Under the pieces are notes generated by a model. It did not search any database. It worked only from the letters and a program-made list of their open reading frames with translations, and had not been told where the DNA came from. A stretch of 64,000 bases of DNA from Salipiger mangrovisoli (GTDB lineage Bacteria; Pseudomonadota; Alphaproteobacteria; Rhodobacterales; Rhodobacteraceae): positions 209,979 to 273,978 of the forward strand of contig NZ_JADFFK010000007.1 of the NCBI RefSeq assembly GCF_015223355.1. Reading direction: 5' to 3'. Below are positions 42,174 to 55,377 of this stretch, piece after piece. Both the position numbers and the translations under genes were made by a program. How positions within the stretch are numbered: the first letter of the stretch is position 1; the number at the start of each line of letters is the position of its first letter.

Positions 42174-43328
42174 ATGAAAGACGATAACACGCCGATCTCG
42201 CGCAAGGCGTTCATGGAAGAGCTTCGGCGCTACCAGAAGGGCTCGGTCAGCCGCCGCCACTTCCTCGGGGTGACCGGGCTCGGCACCGCCGCGGCGGTCA
42301 TGGGCGGCGCGCTGCCGGGCTTGCTGCCGGGCCGCGCCCGCGCGCAGGACATCGGCGACCGCGTGGTGCTGGCAACCTGGCCGAACTACCACGACCCCGC
42401 CAACTTCGACGCCTTCACCGACGCGACCGGCGCCTACACGCAGGTCAACGTGTTCGGTTCCAACGAGGAGATGCTGGCGAAGATCCAGGCGGGCGGCTCG
42501 GGCTGGGACGTTTTCGTGCCCACCAACTACGCCATCCCGACCTATGTCGAGGCGGATCTCATCGAGCCGCTGGATCTGAGCAAGATCCCGAACTTCGACG
42601 CGGCGGCCTTCGAGAAGCGCTTCTCGGATGCGGGCACGATCGACGGCGTCGTCTACGGCGTGCCGAAGAACTGGGGCACCACCGGTATCGCCTTCAACTC
42701 GGACAAGACCGGCGGTGTTGTGGACAGCTGGAAAGCCTTCTTCGACGGGGCCCGCGACAAGTGGGACGGCCGGGCGATGGTGCATGACTACCAGCTCACC
42801 ACGATCGGCAACGCGCTGGTTTACCACGGTTTCTCCTTCAACTCGGTGGACCCGAACGAGCTGGCGCAGGCCGAGAAGCTGCTGATCGACGTCAAGCCGC
42901 ACCTCTATGCCATCTCGTCCGACTACCAGCCCGCGATGCGCAACGGCGATGCCTGGCTCACCATGTGCTGGACCGGCGACGGCAAGCAGATGAACGCCGA
43001 CATGCCCGAGATCGGCTTCGCGCTCGGCAAGGAGGGCGGCGAGATCTGGTCCGACTATTACGCCATCCCCAAGGACGCGCCCCACAAGGAGGCCGCCTAC
43101 GCGCTGATCAACTACCTGCTGTCGCCGGAGGTGAACGCCAAGGAGGCGCTCGCCCACGGCTACCCGGTGGCCGACAGCCGCACCAATGCGCTGCTGCCCG
43201 AGGAGCTGCTGAACGATCCGATCATCTATCCCGCCGCCGAAGCCCTCAGCCCGCTGGAGTTCGGCGCGGCGGTGACCCTGACCGACCCGAACCGTGCCGA
43301 GCTGATGGCGCGCTTCAAGTCGGCCTAA
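42174..43328 (+). CDS. Tat-exported ABC substrate-binding protein (PotD/F type)
   Basis: A 384-residue binding protein of the polyamine-type family (COG0687). The N-terminus has a twin-arginine signal (SRRHFLG, R27-R28) and a hydrophobic stretch ending at RARAQ near 58, so it is exported folded by the Tat system. The mature part has VLATWPNYHDP and the GSGWDVFVPTNY motif of the family. Ligands of relatives include polyamines, opines and amino alcohols; this one is not known. Confidence 0.92.
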   Translation: MKDDNTPISRKAFMEELRRYQKGSVSRRHFLGVTGLGTAAAVMGGALPGLLPGRARAQDIGDRVVLATWPNYHDPANFDAFTDATGAYTQVNVFGSNEEMLAKIQAGGSGWDVFVPTNYAIPTYVEADLIEPLDLSKIPNFDAAAFEKRFSDAGTIDGVVYGVPKNWGTTGIAFNSDKTGGVVDSWKAFFDGARDKWDGRAMVHDYQLTTIGNALVYHGFSFNSVDPNELAQAEKLLIDVKPHLYAISSDYQPAMRNGDAWLTMCWTGDGKQMNADMPEIGFALGKEGGEIWSDYYAIPKDAPHKEAAYALINYLLSPEVNAKEALAHGYPVADSRTNALLPEELLNDPIIYPAAEALSPLEFGAAVTLTDPNRAELMARFKSA

Positions 43329-43350
43329 GAGCGAAGACGGAGACAGGACG

Positions 43351-44208
43351 ATGGCCATGACCCAATCCCGGGCGCGGGCGCTGCTGCTGACACCGGCAGG
43401 GCTGTGGTACGCGGCGATGCTGCTGCTGCCGCTGGCCGTCGTCCTGATCTTCTCCTTCGGCGAGCGCAGCGCCATTGGCGGCTACGCGCCCGGCTTCACC
43501 TTCGAGCAATACGCAAACCTTCCGGCGCGTTTCGCGGCCTTCCGCAACACGCTGACGCTGGCACCTGTGGGCACCGTCGCGGCGCTCGTCATCGCCTATC
43601 CGCTGGCCTATTTCCTGGCGGTAAAGGTCTCGCCGAAATGGAAGACCATGCTGCTCGTGCTGGTGATCGTGCCGTTCTGGACCTCGATCCTCATCCGCTC
43701 CTACGCGTGGATCTTCCTGCTCGGCGGCAAGGGCATCCCGGCGCTGCTGGAGTCCATCGGCCTTGATGACGTGCGGCTGCTCAACACGCCCTTCGCGGTG
43801 CTGGTGGGCATCGTCTACGGCTACCTGCCGCTGATGGTCTTCCCGATCTACGTGGCGCTGGAAAAGCTCGACAAGCGGCTGCTCGAGGCGGCGGCGGATC
43901 TTGGCACGCCCCCCTGGCGTGCCTTCCTGCAGATCACGCTGCCGCTGTCGATGCCCGGTGTGCTGACCGGCTCGATGCTGGTGTTCATCCTGCTGATGGG
44001 CGAGTTCCTGATCCCCGCGATCCTTGGCGGCGGCAAGGTCTTCTTCGTCGGCAACGCGCTGGTGGACCTCTTCCTGCAGTCGCGCAACTGGGCCTTCGGC
44101 TCGGCGGTGGCGGTGGCGCTGGTGGGGGTCATGCTGATCACCGTCGGCGTCTACACCCGCCTGGTGAAGCGCTTCGGCGCCAGCCGCGACGACGTCGGCC
44201 TGATGTGA
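43351..44208 (+). CDS. ABC transporter permease (PotB type)
   Basis: A 285-residue inner-membrane protein with about six helices and the EAA loop EAAADLGTPPWRAFLQITLP, typical of PotB. It forms the pore with the next permease. The stop of the binding protein lies 22 bases upstream. Confidence 0.92.
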   Translation: MAMTQSRARALLLTPAGLWYAAMLLLPLAVVLIFSFGERSAIGGYAPGFTFEQYANLPARFAAFRNTLTLAPVGTVAALVIAYPLAYFLAVKVSPKWKTMLLVLVIVPFWTSILIRSYAWIFLLGGKGIPALLESIGLDDVRLLNTPFAVLVGIVYGYLPLMVFPIYVALEKLDKRLLEAAADLGTPPWRAFLQITLPLSMPGVLTGSMLVFILLMGEFLIPAILGGGKVFFVGNALVDLFLQSRNWAFGSAVAVALVGVMLITVGVYTRLVKRFGASRDDVGLM

Positions 44209-44239
44209 CCCCCCTGATGTAAATTCCTGAGAGACACGC

Positions 44240-45046
44240 ATGAGACTTTACGCCTGGGCGGTCTACGCCTTCCTCTACCTGCCGATCGGCATCATCGCGC
44301 TGTTCTCCTTCTCGGCGGGGCGCTCGGCCTCGCAGATGCAGGGCTTCTCGCTGCAATGGTACGGCCGCGCGCTGAACAACCCCTTCGTGATGGAGGCGCT
44401 CTGGACCTCGGTGCGTGTCGCCTTTCTGTCGGCTGTTCTGGCGACGGTGGTGGGCACCATGGCGGCGCTGGCGCTGACCGGAATGCGCGGGCGCACCCGC
44501 AAGGTCTTTGACCTTTTGGTGCAGATCGCGGTGATGATCCCCGGCATCGTCATCGGCATCGCGACGCTGATCGCGCTGGTCTCGGTCTTCGACCTGGTCA
44601 ACCCCTGGCTCGAAGGGCTGACCGGCTGGAAGCTGTCGCTGGGCACCGGCTCGCTGGTCGCGGCGCACGGGCTTTTCACCATGTCGCTGGTGGTGCTGCT
44701 GGTGCGCGGGCGGATGGAGACGCTGGACGGGGCGCTGATCGAGGCCTCGGGCGATCTTGGCGCAACGCCCATGGGCACCTTCTGGCAGGTGACCTTTCCG
44801 CAGATCCTGCCGGCGATCCTCGCGGGCTTCCTGCTCGCCTTCACCTTCAGCTTCGACGATTTCATCATCGCCTTCTTCGTCGCGGGCGCCGAGACCACAC
44901 TGCCGATCTACGTCTTCTCGTCGATCCGGCGCGGCGTGACGCCCGAGATCAACGCGATCGGAACCATGGTCATGGCCGCCTCGCTTCTCATGCTGATCGT
45001 CGCGCAGCTCTTGCTGCGGCGCTCGCAGGCGCAGGCGCGCCGGTAA
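44240..45046 (+). CDS. ABC transporter permease (PotC type)
   Basis: A 268-residue inner-membrane protein with about six helices and the EAA loop EASGDLGATPMGTFWQVTFP. The conserved FSFDDFIIAFFVAG stretch is typical of PotC. It completes the importer and lies 22 bases before the SDR gene, which shares the operon. Confidence 0.92.
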   Translation: MRLYAWAVYAFLYLPIGIIALFSFSAGRSASQMQGFSLQWYGRALNNPFVMEALWTSVRVAFLSAVLATVVGTMAALALTGMRGRTRKVFDLLVQIAVMIPGIVIGIATLIALVSVFDLVNPWLEGLTGWKLSLGTGSLVAAHGLFTMSLVVLLVRGRMETLDGALIEASGDLGATPMGTFWQVTFPQILPAILAGFLLAFTFSFDDFIIAFFVAGAETTLPIYVFSSIRRGVTPEINAIGTMVMAASLLMLIVAQLLLRRSQAQARR

Positions 45047-45068
45047 TTCAAGACTTCAGGAGAGACCC

Positions 45069-45824
45069 ATGCTGAAAGACCGTGTCGCATTGGTGACCGC
45101 CGCCGGTTCCGGGATCGGCCGTGCCGGCGCCGTGGCCATGGCCCGCGAGGGCGCCTTCGTGGTGGTGACCGACCTGCGCGAGGAACTGGCCGCCGAGACG
45201 CTGGCCGAAATCGAGGCCGCCGGGGGCCGGGGCATGGCGCAGGGCCTCGACGTGCGCGACGATGCGGCAGTCGAGGGGCTGATCGACCGGGTGGCGAAGG
45301 ACCATGGGCGGCTCGATGTGCTGCATTCGCACGCGGGGATCCAGATCGAGGGCAGGGCCGAGGACGTGACCCCGGCGCAGATGGATTCTTCCTGGGCGCT
45401 GAACGTGCGGGCGCATTTCGTCGCCTCGCGCGCGGTGATCCCGCACATGCGGGCGCAGGGCGGCGGGTCGGTGATCATCACCGCGTCCAATTCCGGCTGC
45501 CAGTACGACCGGGGCATGGTTTCTTACGCGACCACCAAACATGCCGCCGTGGCGATGGTGAAGCAGATGGCGGTGGATTACGCGCGCGAGAGGGTCCGCT
45601 TCAACGCGCTGTGTCCGGGGTTTGTCGACACGCCCTTCAACCTTGGCTTCGAGAAGCAGATGGGCGGGCGCGCGGCGCTCGAGAGCTACGTCGCCGACAC
45701 CATCCCGATGGGCCGCTGGGCCAGCGTGGAGGAGATCGCCGAGGGCATCCTCTACCTCGCCTCGGACCGCTCGGCCTTTGTCACCGGGCTGGCGCTGGTG
45801 ATCGACGGCGGCGAGATCCTCTGA
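45069..45824 (+). CDS. Short-chain dehydrogenase/reductase (SDR)
   Basis: A 251-residue classical SDR. Cofactor motif TAAGSGIGRA (10-19) with D35 favouring NAD(H), N112, S140, Y153 and K157 (YATTK) of the catalytic tetrad are present. The usual NNAG motif reads SHAG (87-90). It ends the ABC importer operon (GGAG at 45059 before the ATG), so it probably oxidises or reduces the imported compound, for example an alcohol or amino alcohol. Confidence 0.9.
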   Translation: MLKDRVALVTAAGSGIGRAGAVAMAREGAFVVVTDLREELAAETLAEIEAAGGRGMAQGLDVRDDAAVEGLIDRVAKDHGRLDVLHSHAGIQIEGRAEDVTPAQMDSSWALNVRAHFVASRAVIPHMRAQGGGSVIITASNSGCQYDRGMVSYATTKHAAVAMVKQMAVDYARERVRFNALCPGFVDTPFNLGFEKQMGGRAALESYVADTIPMGRWASVEEIAEGILYLASDRSAFVTGLALVIDGGEIL

Positions 45825-45840
45825 TCCCGCCCCGAAGGGG

Positions 45841-47352
<1,512 letters not shown>

Positions 47353-47502
47353 GTCTTTGGTCCGGCCTTCTCTTGTGTCGTCTGTCGTGTCGGACGCGCG
47401 GCGCAGGGCCCGCGCGATCCCTGGGAGATCTGCCTCTCGGGTCAGTCCTTTGCCCAACTCGTATCGGCGATGGCCACGCAAGGCCATGGCGAAGACGAGA
47501 AA

Positions 47503-47530
47503 ACGGGGGCGGGCCGAAACCCGCCCCCGT
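47503..47530 (-). terminator. Terminator-like hairpin between glpV and glpK
   Basis: ACGGGGGCGGG / CCCGCCCCCGT, perfect 11-bp stem with a six-base loop, 10 bases past the glpV stop. On the minus strand TTTCTCGTC follows, a short T tract, so termination may be partial. Confidence 0.75.
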
Positions 47531-47539
47531 GCAGTTAGC

Positions 47540-49243
<1,704 letters not shown>

Positions 49244-49322
49244 GGTTTCCTCCCTTATTGAACCATTTTGACGGATGCGGTGGTCCGGGCCTCCTCCGGC
49301 CCAGAGAGCGCTCTGCGGGGTC

Positions 49323-49595
49323 TCAGACCCAGCGGAACACCGCCACCGCGTAGAGCAGGCAAAGGGCAAGCGCCCCGGGCTGCGCCTGGCCGACAAGGCC
49401 GAGCCAGGCGAGATTGATGAAGGCCGAGCCCAGCAGCGTGATGAACAGCCGGTCGCCGCGCGTTGTCTCGATGCCGAGAACGCCGTGGCGCGGGGTCTCG
49501 GGGAAGCGGATCGCCAGCACGGTGAAGATCACCAGCAGCGCCGCGATGGTCAGAAAGAAGGCCGCCGTGGGCCAGGTCCATGCCATCCAGTCCAT
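49323..49595 (-). CDS. glpU: Small membrane protein of glycerol transporter (DUF2160)
   Basis: A 90-residue protein with two or three membrane helices (about 8-28, 52-72, 73-87), matching the DUF2160/GlpU type that accompanies GlpSTPQ. ATG 49595 has GGAGAGAG just upstream and is preferred to a start 11 codons earlier. It lies 13 bases after glpQ. An accessory role in the glycerol importer is likely; mechanism not known to me. Confidence 0.88.
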   Translation of the reverse strand: MDWMAWTWPTAAFFLTIAALLVIFTVLAIRFPETPRHGVLGIETTRGDRLFITLLGSAFINLAWLGLVGQAQPGALALCLLYAVAVFRWV

Positions 49596-49608
49596 GGTCT
49601 CTCTCCTC

Positions 49609-50460
<852 letters not shown>

Positions 50461-50461
50461 C

Positions 50462-51331
50462 TCACATCCCCTTTTTGTCGAGGTTGGTCATCACGGTGTA
50501 GAACACCCAGGAAATCAGCAGGATCACCAGGAAGTACATGATCGAGAAGGCGGCGGCGGGGCCAAGGTCGAACTGTCCAAGCGCCATCTTCACCAGGTCG
50601 ATCGACAGCAATGTCGTCGCGTTGCCGGGGCCGCCGCCGGTGACCACGAAGGGTTCGGTGTAGATCATGAAGCTGTCCATGAAACGCAGCAGGATGGCGA
50701 TCATCAGAACCCCCGCCATCTTCGGCAGCTCGATGTAGCGGAACACCTTCCAGCGGCTGGCCTGGTCGATCTTCGCCGCCTGGTAGTAGGCGTCGGGGAT
50801 CGACTTGAGGCCCGCGTAGGCCAGCAGCGCCACCAGCGAGGTCCAGTGCCAGACGTCCATCACCACGATGGTGATCCAGGCGGCCAGCGGGCTCTGCGTG
50901 TAGTTGTAGTCGATGCCGAGATTTTCCAGCGTGCGCCCCAGCAGGCCGATGTCGACCCGGCCGAAGACTTGCCAGATGGTGCCCACGACGTTCCACGGGA
51001 TGAGCAGCGGCAGCGACATGAGCACGAGGCAGAAGGACGCCCAGAAGCCGGACTTCGGCATGTTGAGCGCGACGAAAATGCCCAAAGGCACCTCGATGGC
51101 GAGGATGATGCCTGAGAACATCAGCTGCCGCCCGAGCGCGTTCCACATCCGGTCGGAATGCAGCATCTCGTCAAACCATTCGAGCCCGGCCCAGAAGAAC
51201 TGGTTGTTCCCGAAGGTGTCCTGCACCGAGTAGTTGACCACGGTCATCAGCGGGATCACCGCCGAGAAGGCCACCAGCACCAGCACAGGCAGCACGAGGA
51301 ACCATGCCTTGTGATTGACGGTCTTGTTCAT
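50462..51331 (-). CDS. glpP: Glycerol ABC transporter permease
   Basis: A 289-residue inner-membrane protein with about six helices and the docking loop IPDAYYQAAKIDQASRWKVFRYIELP. Its start codon shares one base with the stop of glpT. The partner of GlpQ. Confidence 0.92.
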   Translation of the reverse strand: MNKTVNHKAWFLVLPVLVLVAFSAVIPLMTVVNYSVQDTFGNNQFFWAGLEWFDEMLHSDRMWNALGRQLMFSGIILAIEVPLGIFVALNMPKSGFWASFCLVLMSLPLLIPWNVVGTIWQVFGRVDIGLLGRTLENLGIDYNYTQSPLAAWITIVVMDVWHWTSLVALLAYAGLKSIPDAYYQAAKIDQASRWKVFRYIELPKMAGVLMIAILLRFMDSFMIYTEPFVVTGGGPGNATTLLSIDLVKMALGQFDLGPAAAFSIMYFLVILLISWVFYTVMTNLDKKGM

Positions 51332-52413
51332 CAGGCAGCCTCCCCCTCGGGTGCGACGCGCCAGTCGTCGCGGTAGACGTTCACATGCGCCGGATCGAAG
51401 CGCACCCGGGTCATGTCCGGCCCGATGCTCTCGTCCTCATGCGCCACGATGTTGATGTCATGGCCGAAGAACTCGGCGCGGATGATCTTGTGCCGCCCGG
51501 CGTCCTCGACGCGGCGCAGTTTCACCGGCAGCCCCTCGGTGGCACTGAGCCGGGCGAACTCGGGGCGCACGCCGATTTCGACCTTGCCATCCATCGCGCG
51601 GTAGCCGGCACCCAGATCGAAATCCGAGCCGTTGATATAAGCGCGGTTGCCCTCGACCTTGGCGGGGATGACGTTCATCCCCGGCGAGCCGATGAAATAG
51701 CCGACGAAGGTATGCTCGGGCCGCTCGAAAAGCTCCTCGGGCGTGCCGATCTGCACGACGCGGCCGTCATACATCACCACCACCTTGTCGGCGAAGGTCA
51801 GCGCCTCGGTCTGGTCGTGGGTGACGTAGATCATCGTGTGGCCGAAGTCGTGGTGCAATTTCTTGAGCTGGGTGCGCAGCTCCCACTTCATGTGCGGGTC
51901 GATCACCGTCAGCGGCTCGTCGAAGAGCAGGGCGTTCACGTCCTTGCGCACCATGCCGCGGCCAAGGCTGATCTTCTGCTTGGCGTCGGCGGTGAGCCCG
52001 CTGCACTTGCGGCGCAGCTGGTCCTCCATGCCGATCATCCGCGCGATCTCCTGCACGCGCTCGGCGACATAGGCTTCGTCGCGGCCGCGGTTGCGCAGCG
52101 GGAAGGCGAGATTGTCGCGCACGGTCATCGTGTCGTAGACCACCGGAAACTGGAACACCTGCGCGATGTTGCGCTCGGCGGTGGGGGCGTGGGTCACGTC
52201 CTGCCCGTCGAAGAGCACGCGCCCCTGCGAGGGGATCAGCAGCCCCGAGATGATGTTGAGCAGCGTGGACTTGCCGCAGCCCGAGGAGCCGAGCAGCGCA
52301 TAGGCGCCGCCGTCGTCCCAGTCATGGGTCATCTGCTTGAGCGCGAAATCCTCTTCGCCGCGCGGGTGCGGCAGGTAGGAGTGGGCGAGATTGTCGAGCG
52401 TTATCTTGGCCAT
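51331..52413 (-). CDS. glpT: Glycerol ABC transporter ATPase with degenerate signature motif
   Basis: A 360-residue MalK-type ATPase. Walker A GSSGCGKST (42-50), Walker B ALLFDEP (161-167) and H-loop H199 (VTHDQTEAL) are intact, but the ABC signature LSGGQ reads LTADA (140-144, in SGLTADAKQKISLGRG). It presumably pairs with GlpS, whose defects are complementary. The C-terminal regulatory domain of MalK relatives is present. This is the energy-coupling half of the glycerol importer. Confidence 0.92.
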   Translation of the reverse strand: MAKITLDNLAHSYLPHPRGEEDFALKQMTHDWDDGGAYALLGSSGCGKSTLLNIISGLLIPSQGRVLFDGQDVTHAPTAERNIAQVFQFPVVYDTMTVRDNLAFPLRNRGRDEAYVAERVQEIARMIGMEDQLRRKCSGLTADAKQKISLGRGMVRKDVNALLFDEPLTVIDPHMKWELRTQLKKLHHDFGHTMIYVTHDQTEALTFADKVVVMYDGRVVQIGTPEELFERPEHTFVGYFIGSPGMNVIPAKVEGNRAYINGSDFDLGAGYRAMDGKVEIGVRPEFARLSATEGLPVKLRRVEDAGRHKIIRAEFFGHDINIVAHEDESIGPDMTRVRFDPAHVNVYRDDWRVAPEGEAA

Positions 52414-52425
52414 GTCGCCTCCTCC

Positions 52426-53514
52426 TCAGGCAGCTTGCGCATAGGCGGCGGGGGCGACGAGATCGCCGTTCTCGCCAAAGACGTAGACGTGCCGGGGCGA
52501 CAGCCAGACATCCAGCGGCTCGCCGAGCGGCAGGTCATGCACACCGCTCACCAATCCGACCCAGCGTTCGCCGTGATGGTCGAGGTGCACGAAGGTTTCC
52601 GAGCCGGTCAGCTCGCTCACCTGCAGCTGGGTGCGGAAGCGCAGTGCCTCGGGCTCGTGCTGAATGATCTCCAGGTGGTTGGGCCGGAAGCCCGCCATGT
52701 AGCGCCCGTCGGGCAGGCCCTTGAGCTTGCCGGTCGCGGGCGCGCTCTGGCCCTCGCCGAACATCAGCCGCTCGCCGGTCTTGGAGATCTGCAGGAAATT
52801 CATCGGAGGATCGCTGAACACCCGCGCCGTGGTGGCGTCGAGCGGCTGGCGGTAGACCTGCGGCGTCGGGCCGAACTGTGTCACGCGGCCCTCCCAGAGC
52901 GTCGCAGTATGGCCGCCGAGCAGCAGCGCCTCCTCGGGTTCGGTCGTGGCGTAGACGAAGATCGAGCCGGAAGCCTCGAATATCTTTGGGATTTCCACCC
53001 GCAGCTCTTCGCGCAGCTTGTAGTCGAGGTTGGCCAGCGGCTCGTCGAGCAGGACCAGTCCGGCGTTCTTCACCAGCGCCCGCGCCAGCGCGCAACGCTG
53101 CTGCTGACCGCCCGAGAGTTCCAGAGGCTTGCGCTCAAGGAAGGGCGTCAGCTTCATCAACTCGGCGCTCTCGCGCACCCGGCGGTCGATCTCTGTGCGG
53201 TCCACACCCATCAGCTTCATCGGCGAGGCGATGTTCTGGTACACGGTCATCGAGGGATAGTTGATGAACTGCTGGTAGACCATCGCCACCTTGCGGTCCT
53301 GCACCCGCATCCCGGTGACATCCTTGCCTTCCCAGAAAATCTTGCCGGTGGAGGGCACATCGAGCCCCGCCATCAGCCGCATCAGCGACGTCTTGCCCGA
53401 CAGGGTCGGGCCCAGCAGCACGTTCATCGTGCCATTCGCGAGCGTCAGATCGGTGGGGGCAATATGGGTCTGCCCCTCGACGATCTTCGACACGCCTTTC
53501 AGTTCCAGCGACAT
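52426..53514 (-). CDS. glpS: Glycerol ABC transporter ATPase with altered H-loop
   Basis: A 362-residue MalK-type ATPase. The signature LSGGQ (133-137) and Walker B VLLDEP (154-159) are canonical. Walker A is the variant GPTLSGKTS (35-43) and the switch His of the H-loop is replaced by T191 (YATTEPEEAL). In a GlpS-GlpT heterodimer, GlpT Walker A and H-loop would face the good signature of GlpS, giving one complete site. First gene after glpD, 12 bases before glpT. Confidence 0.92.
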   Translation of the reverse strand: MSLELKGVSKIVEGQTHIAPTDLTLANGTMNVLLGPTLSGKTSLMRLMAGLDVPSTGKIFWEGKDVTGMRVQDRKVAMVYQQFINYPSMTVYQNIASPMKLMGVDRTEIDRRVRESAELMKLTPFLERKPLELSGGQQQRCALARALVKNAGLVLLDEPLANLDYKLREELRVEIPKIFEASGSIFVYATTEPEEALLLGGHTATLWEGRVTQFGPTPQVYRQPLDATTARVFSDPPMNFLQISKTGERLMFGEGQSAPATGKLKGLPDGRYMAGFRPNHLEIIQHEPEALRFRTQLQVSELTGSETFVHLDHHGERWVGLVSGVHDLPLGEPLDVWLSPRHVYVFGENGDLVAPAAYAQAA

Positions 53515-53550
53515 AAGGTCCTCCTCCCCGCGCCGTATGTCTCCGCCGGG

Positions 53551-55146
53551 CTATTCGGCGGCGTCGGCCCTCTCGCGGCGGGATGCCATCCAGCCGTCAA
53601 GTGCCGAGATCTCCTCTTCGCTCAGGCGCAGCCCGAGCTTGGTGCGTCGCCACACCACGTCCTCGGCCGTGCGGGCAAACTCTTGCCGCATCAGCCAGAT
53701 CACTTCCGCTTCGGTGAGCGTCGCGCCGAACCCCCTCCCGAGGTCCGCGGCGCAGGTCGCATCGCCGAGCAGCGCTTCCGCCTCGGTGCCATAGGCGCGC
53801 ACGAGCCGCCGCGCCCAAACCGCCCCGAGGAAGGGATATTTCCTGTTCAGGCTTTGCACCAGCGCGTCGAACCCATCGACCGGGAAGTCGCCGCCCGGCA
53901 TCGCCACGCCCGCCGTCCACGGACCGGACTTCAGCGTGATATGCGCGCCGATCTTTTCCAGCGCGCTTTCCGCCAGTCGCCGGTAGGTGGTGATCTTGCC
54001 GCCGAAGACGTTGAGCACGGGGGCGCCGCCCGTCGCGTCCACCTTGAGCGTATAATCCCGCGTCGCGGCCGTGGCGCTGCTCGCCCCGTCGTCATAGAGC
54101 GGGCGCACGCCGGAATAGGTCCAGACCACGTCCTCGGCCGAGATCGCCTTGGCGAAATACTGGTTGGCGAAGTTGATCAGATAGGCCTGCTCCTCGGGCG
54201 TGCAGACGGGGCGGCGGTCGGGGTTTTCATGCTCTGCGTCGGTGGTGCCGATCAGCGTGAAATCGCGCTCGTAGGGGATGGCGAAAATGATCCGCCCGTC
54301 GCTGCCCTGGAAGAAGTAGCACTTGTCGTGATCGTAGAGCCGGCGCGTGACGATATGGCTGCCGCGCACCAGCCGCACGCCCTCGCGCGAGGGCAGGTCG
54401 ATCTTGTCGTGGATCACGTCGCCGACCCACGGCCCGCCCGCGTTGATCAGCATCTTCGCGTAATGGGTTGCTTTCGCACTCGTCTCCGCGTCCTCGGTCT
54501 CGATCCGCCAGAGCGCGCCGTCGCGCTGCGCATGGGTGACCTTGGTGCGGGTCATGATCGTCGCGCCGCGCGCCTCGGCGTCGCGGGCATTGAGCACCAC
54601 CAGCCGCGAATCCTCGACCCAGCAGTCGGAATACTCGTAGGCACGCTCGAAGCGCGCCTGCAGCGGCGCCCCCTCCTTCGTGCCCTTCAGCGACAGCGTT
54701 GCCGTGCCCGGCAGGATCTTCCGCCCGCCGAGGTGATCGTACATGAACAGCCCCATGCGGATCAGCCAGGCGGGGCGGCGGCCCTTCATCCAGGGCATCG
54801 CGAGTCCGAGCATCTTCGAGACCGGCGTCTCGCTCTCGAAGCGCATGTCCTTGTGGTAGGGCAGCACGAAGCGCATCGGCCAGCTGATGTGCGGCATGGC
54901 GCGCAGGAGCACCTCGCGCTCGACCAGCGCCTCATGCACCAGCCGCACCTCGAGATACTCGAGATAGCGCAGCCCGCCGTGGAACAGCTTGGTCGAGGCC
55001 GAGGACGTCGCCGAGGCCAGATCGCCCATCTCGGCCAGGGTGACCGACAGGCCGCGCCCCGCCGCGTCCCGCGCAATGCCGCATCCATTGATGCCGCCGC
55101 CGATGACGAAGAGGTCTGAAGGGGTGTTCGGGGTGGTGTTGCGCAA
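53551..55146 (-). CDS. glpD: Aerobic glycerol-3-phosphate dehydrogenase (FAD)
   Basis: Oxidises sn-glycerol 3-phosphate to dihydroxyacetone phosphate at the inner membrane and passes electrons to quinone. 531 residues with the FAD motif DLFVIGGGINGCGIARDAAG (11-30) and a GlpD-type C-terminal domain (SEEEISALDGW). The start appears to be TTG 55146, with GAGG 5 bases upstream and no ATG in a suitable place. First gene of the glycerol operon; 36 bases separate it from glpS. Confidence 0.94.
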   Translation of the reverse strand: MRNTTPNTPSDLFVIGGGINGCGIARDAAGRGLSVTLAEMGDLASATSSASTKLFHGGLRYLEYLEVRLVHEALVEREVLLRAMPHISWPMRFVLPYHKDMRFESETPVSKMLGLAMPWMKGRRPAWLIRMGLFMYDHLGGRKILPGTATLSLKGTKEGAPLQARFERAYEYSDCWVEDSRLVVLNARDAEARGATIMTRTKVTHAQRDGALWRIETEDAETSAKATHYAKMLINAGGPWVGDVIHDKIDLPSREGVRLVRGSHIVTRRLYDHDKCYFFQGSDGRIIFAIPYERDFTLIGTTDAEHENPDRRPVCTPEEQAYLINFANQYFAKAISAEDVVWTYSGVRPLYDDGASSATAATRDYTLKVDATGGAPVLNVFGGKITTYRRLAESALEKIGAHITLKSGPWTAGVAMPGGDFPVDGFDALVQSLNRKYPFLGAVWARRLVRAYGTEAEALLGDATCAADLGRGFGATLTEAEVIWLMRQEFARTAEDVVWRRTKLGLRLSEEEISALDGWMASRRERADAAE

Positions 55147-55208
55147 GGTGGCCTCGTTCCAGTTGGTCCGAAACTACCCCCGGACCGCACATTCACGCAA
55201 GAAGTTTG

Positions 55209-55224
55209 TTTTCGTTTTTTTTCG
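55209..55224. promoter_or_regulatory. Candidate GlpR operator (glpD side)
   Basis: TTTTCG repeats at 55209 and 55219, a 10-bp direct repeat (TTTTCGTTTTTTTTCG), 63-78 bases before glpD. DeoR-type GlpR proteins bind TTTCG-rich direct repeats. Confidence 0.6.
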
Positions 55225-55360
55225 CATGGGATCTTCGCTCGCTTTCCTCATAAAACGGCGTGTTTGTCCTGCCATGGCGAAAGAATACCATGCATCTGCA
55301 GCAACGAATTCGCTGGAACAGGCGCGCATTTACGGGTTTTCTGGGCCAGACTCGCAAAAG

Positions 55361-55376
55361 CGAAAGAAACCGAACA
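55361..55376. promoter_or_regulatory. Candidate GlpR operator (glpR side)
   Basis: CGAAAG at 55361 and CGAACA at 55371, the same motif inverted, again at 10-bp spacing and just before the glpR start; another CGAAAG is at 55278-55283. The arrangement fits autoregulation. Confidence 0.5.
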
Positions 55377-55377
55377 C

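Noticed and set aside
51385..55119. A 1244-codon open frame opposite glpT, glpS and glpD
   Set aside because: It is antisense to three well-supported genes, has no recognisable domain and is very rich in His, Arg and Gly, as expected when GC-ending codons are read from the other strand.
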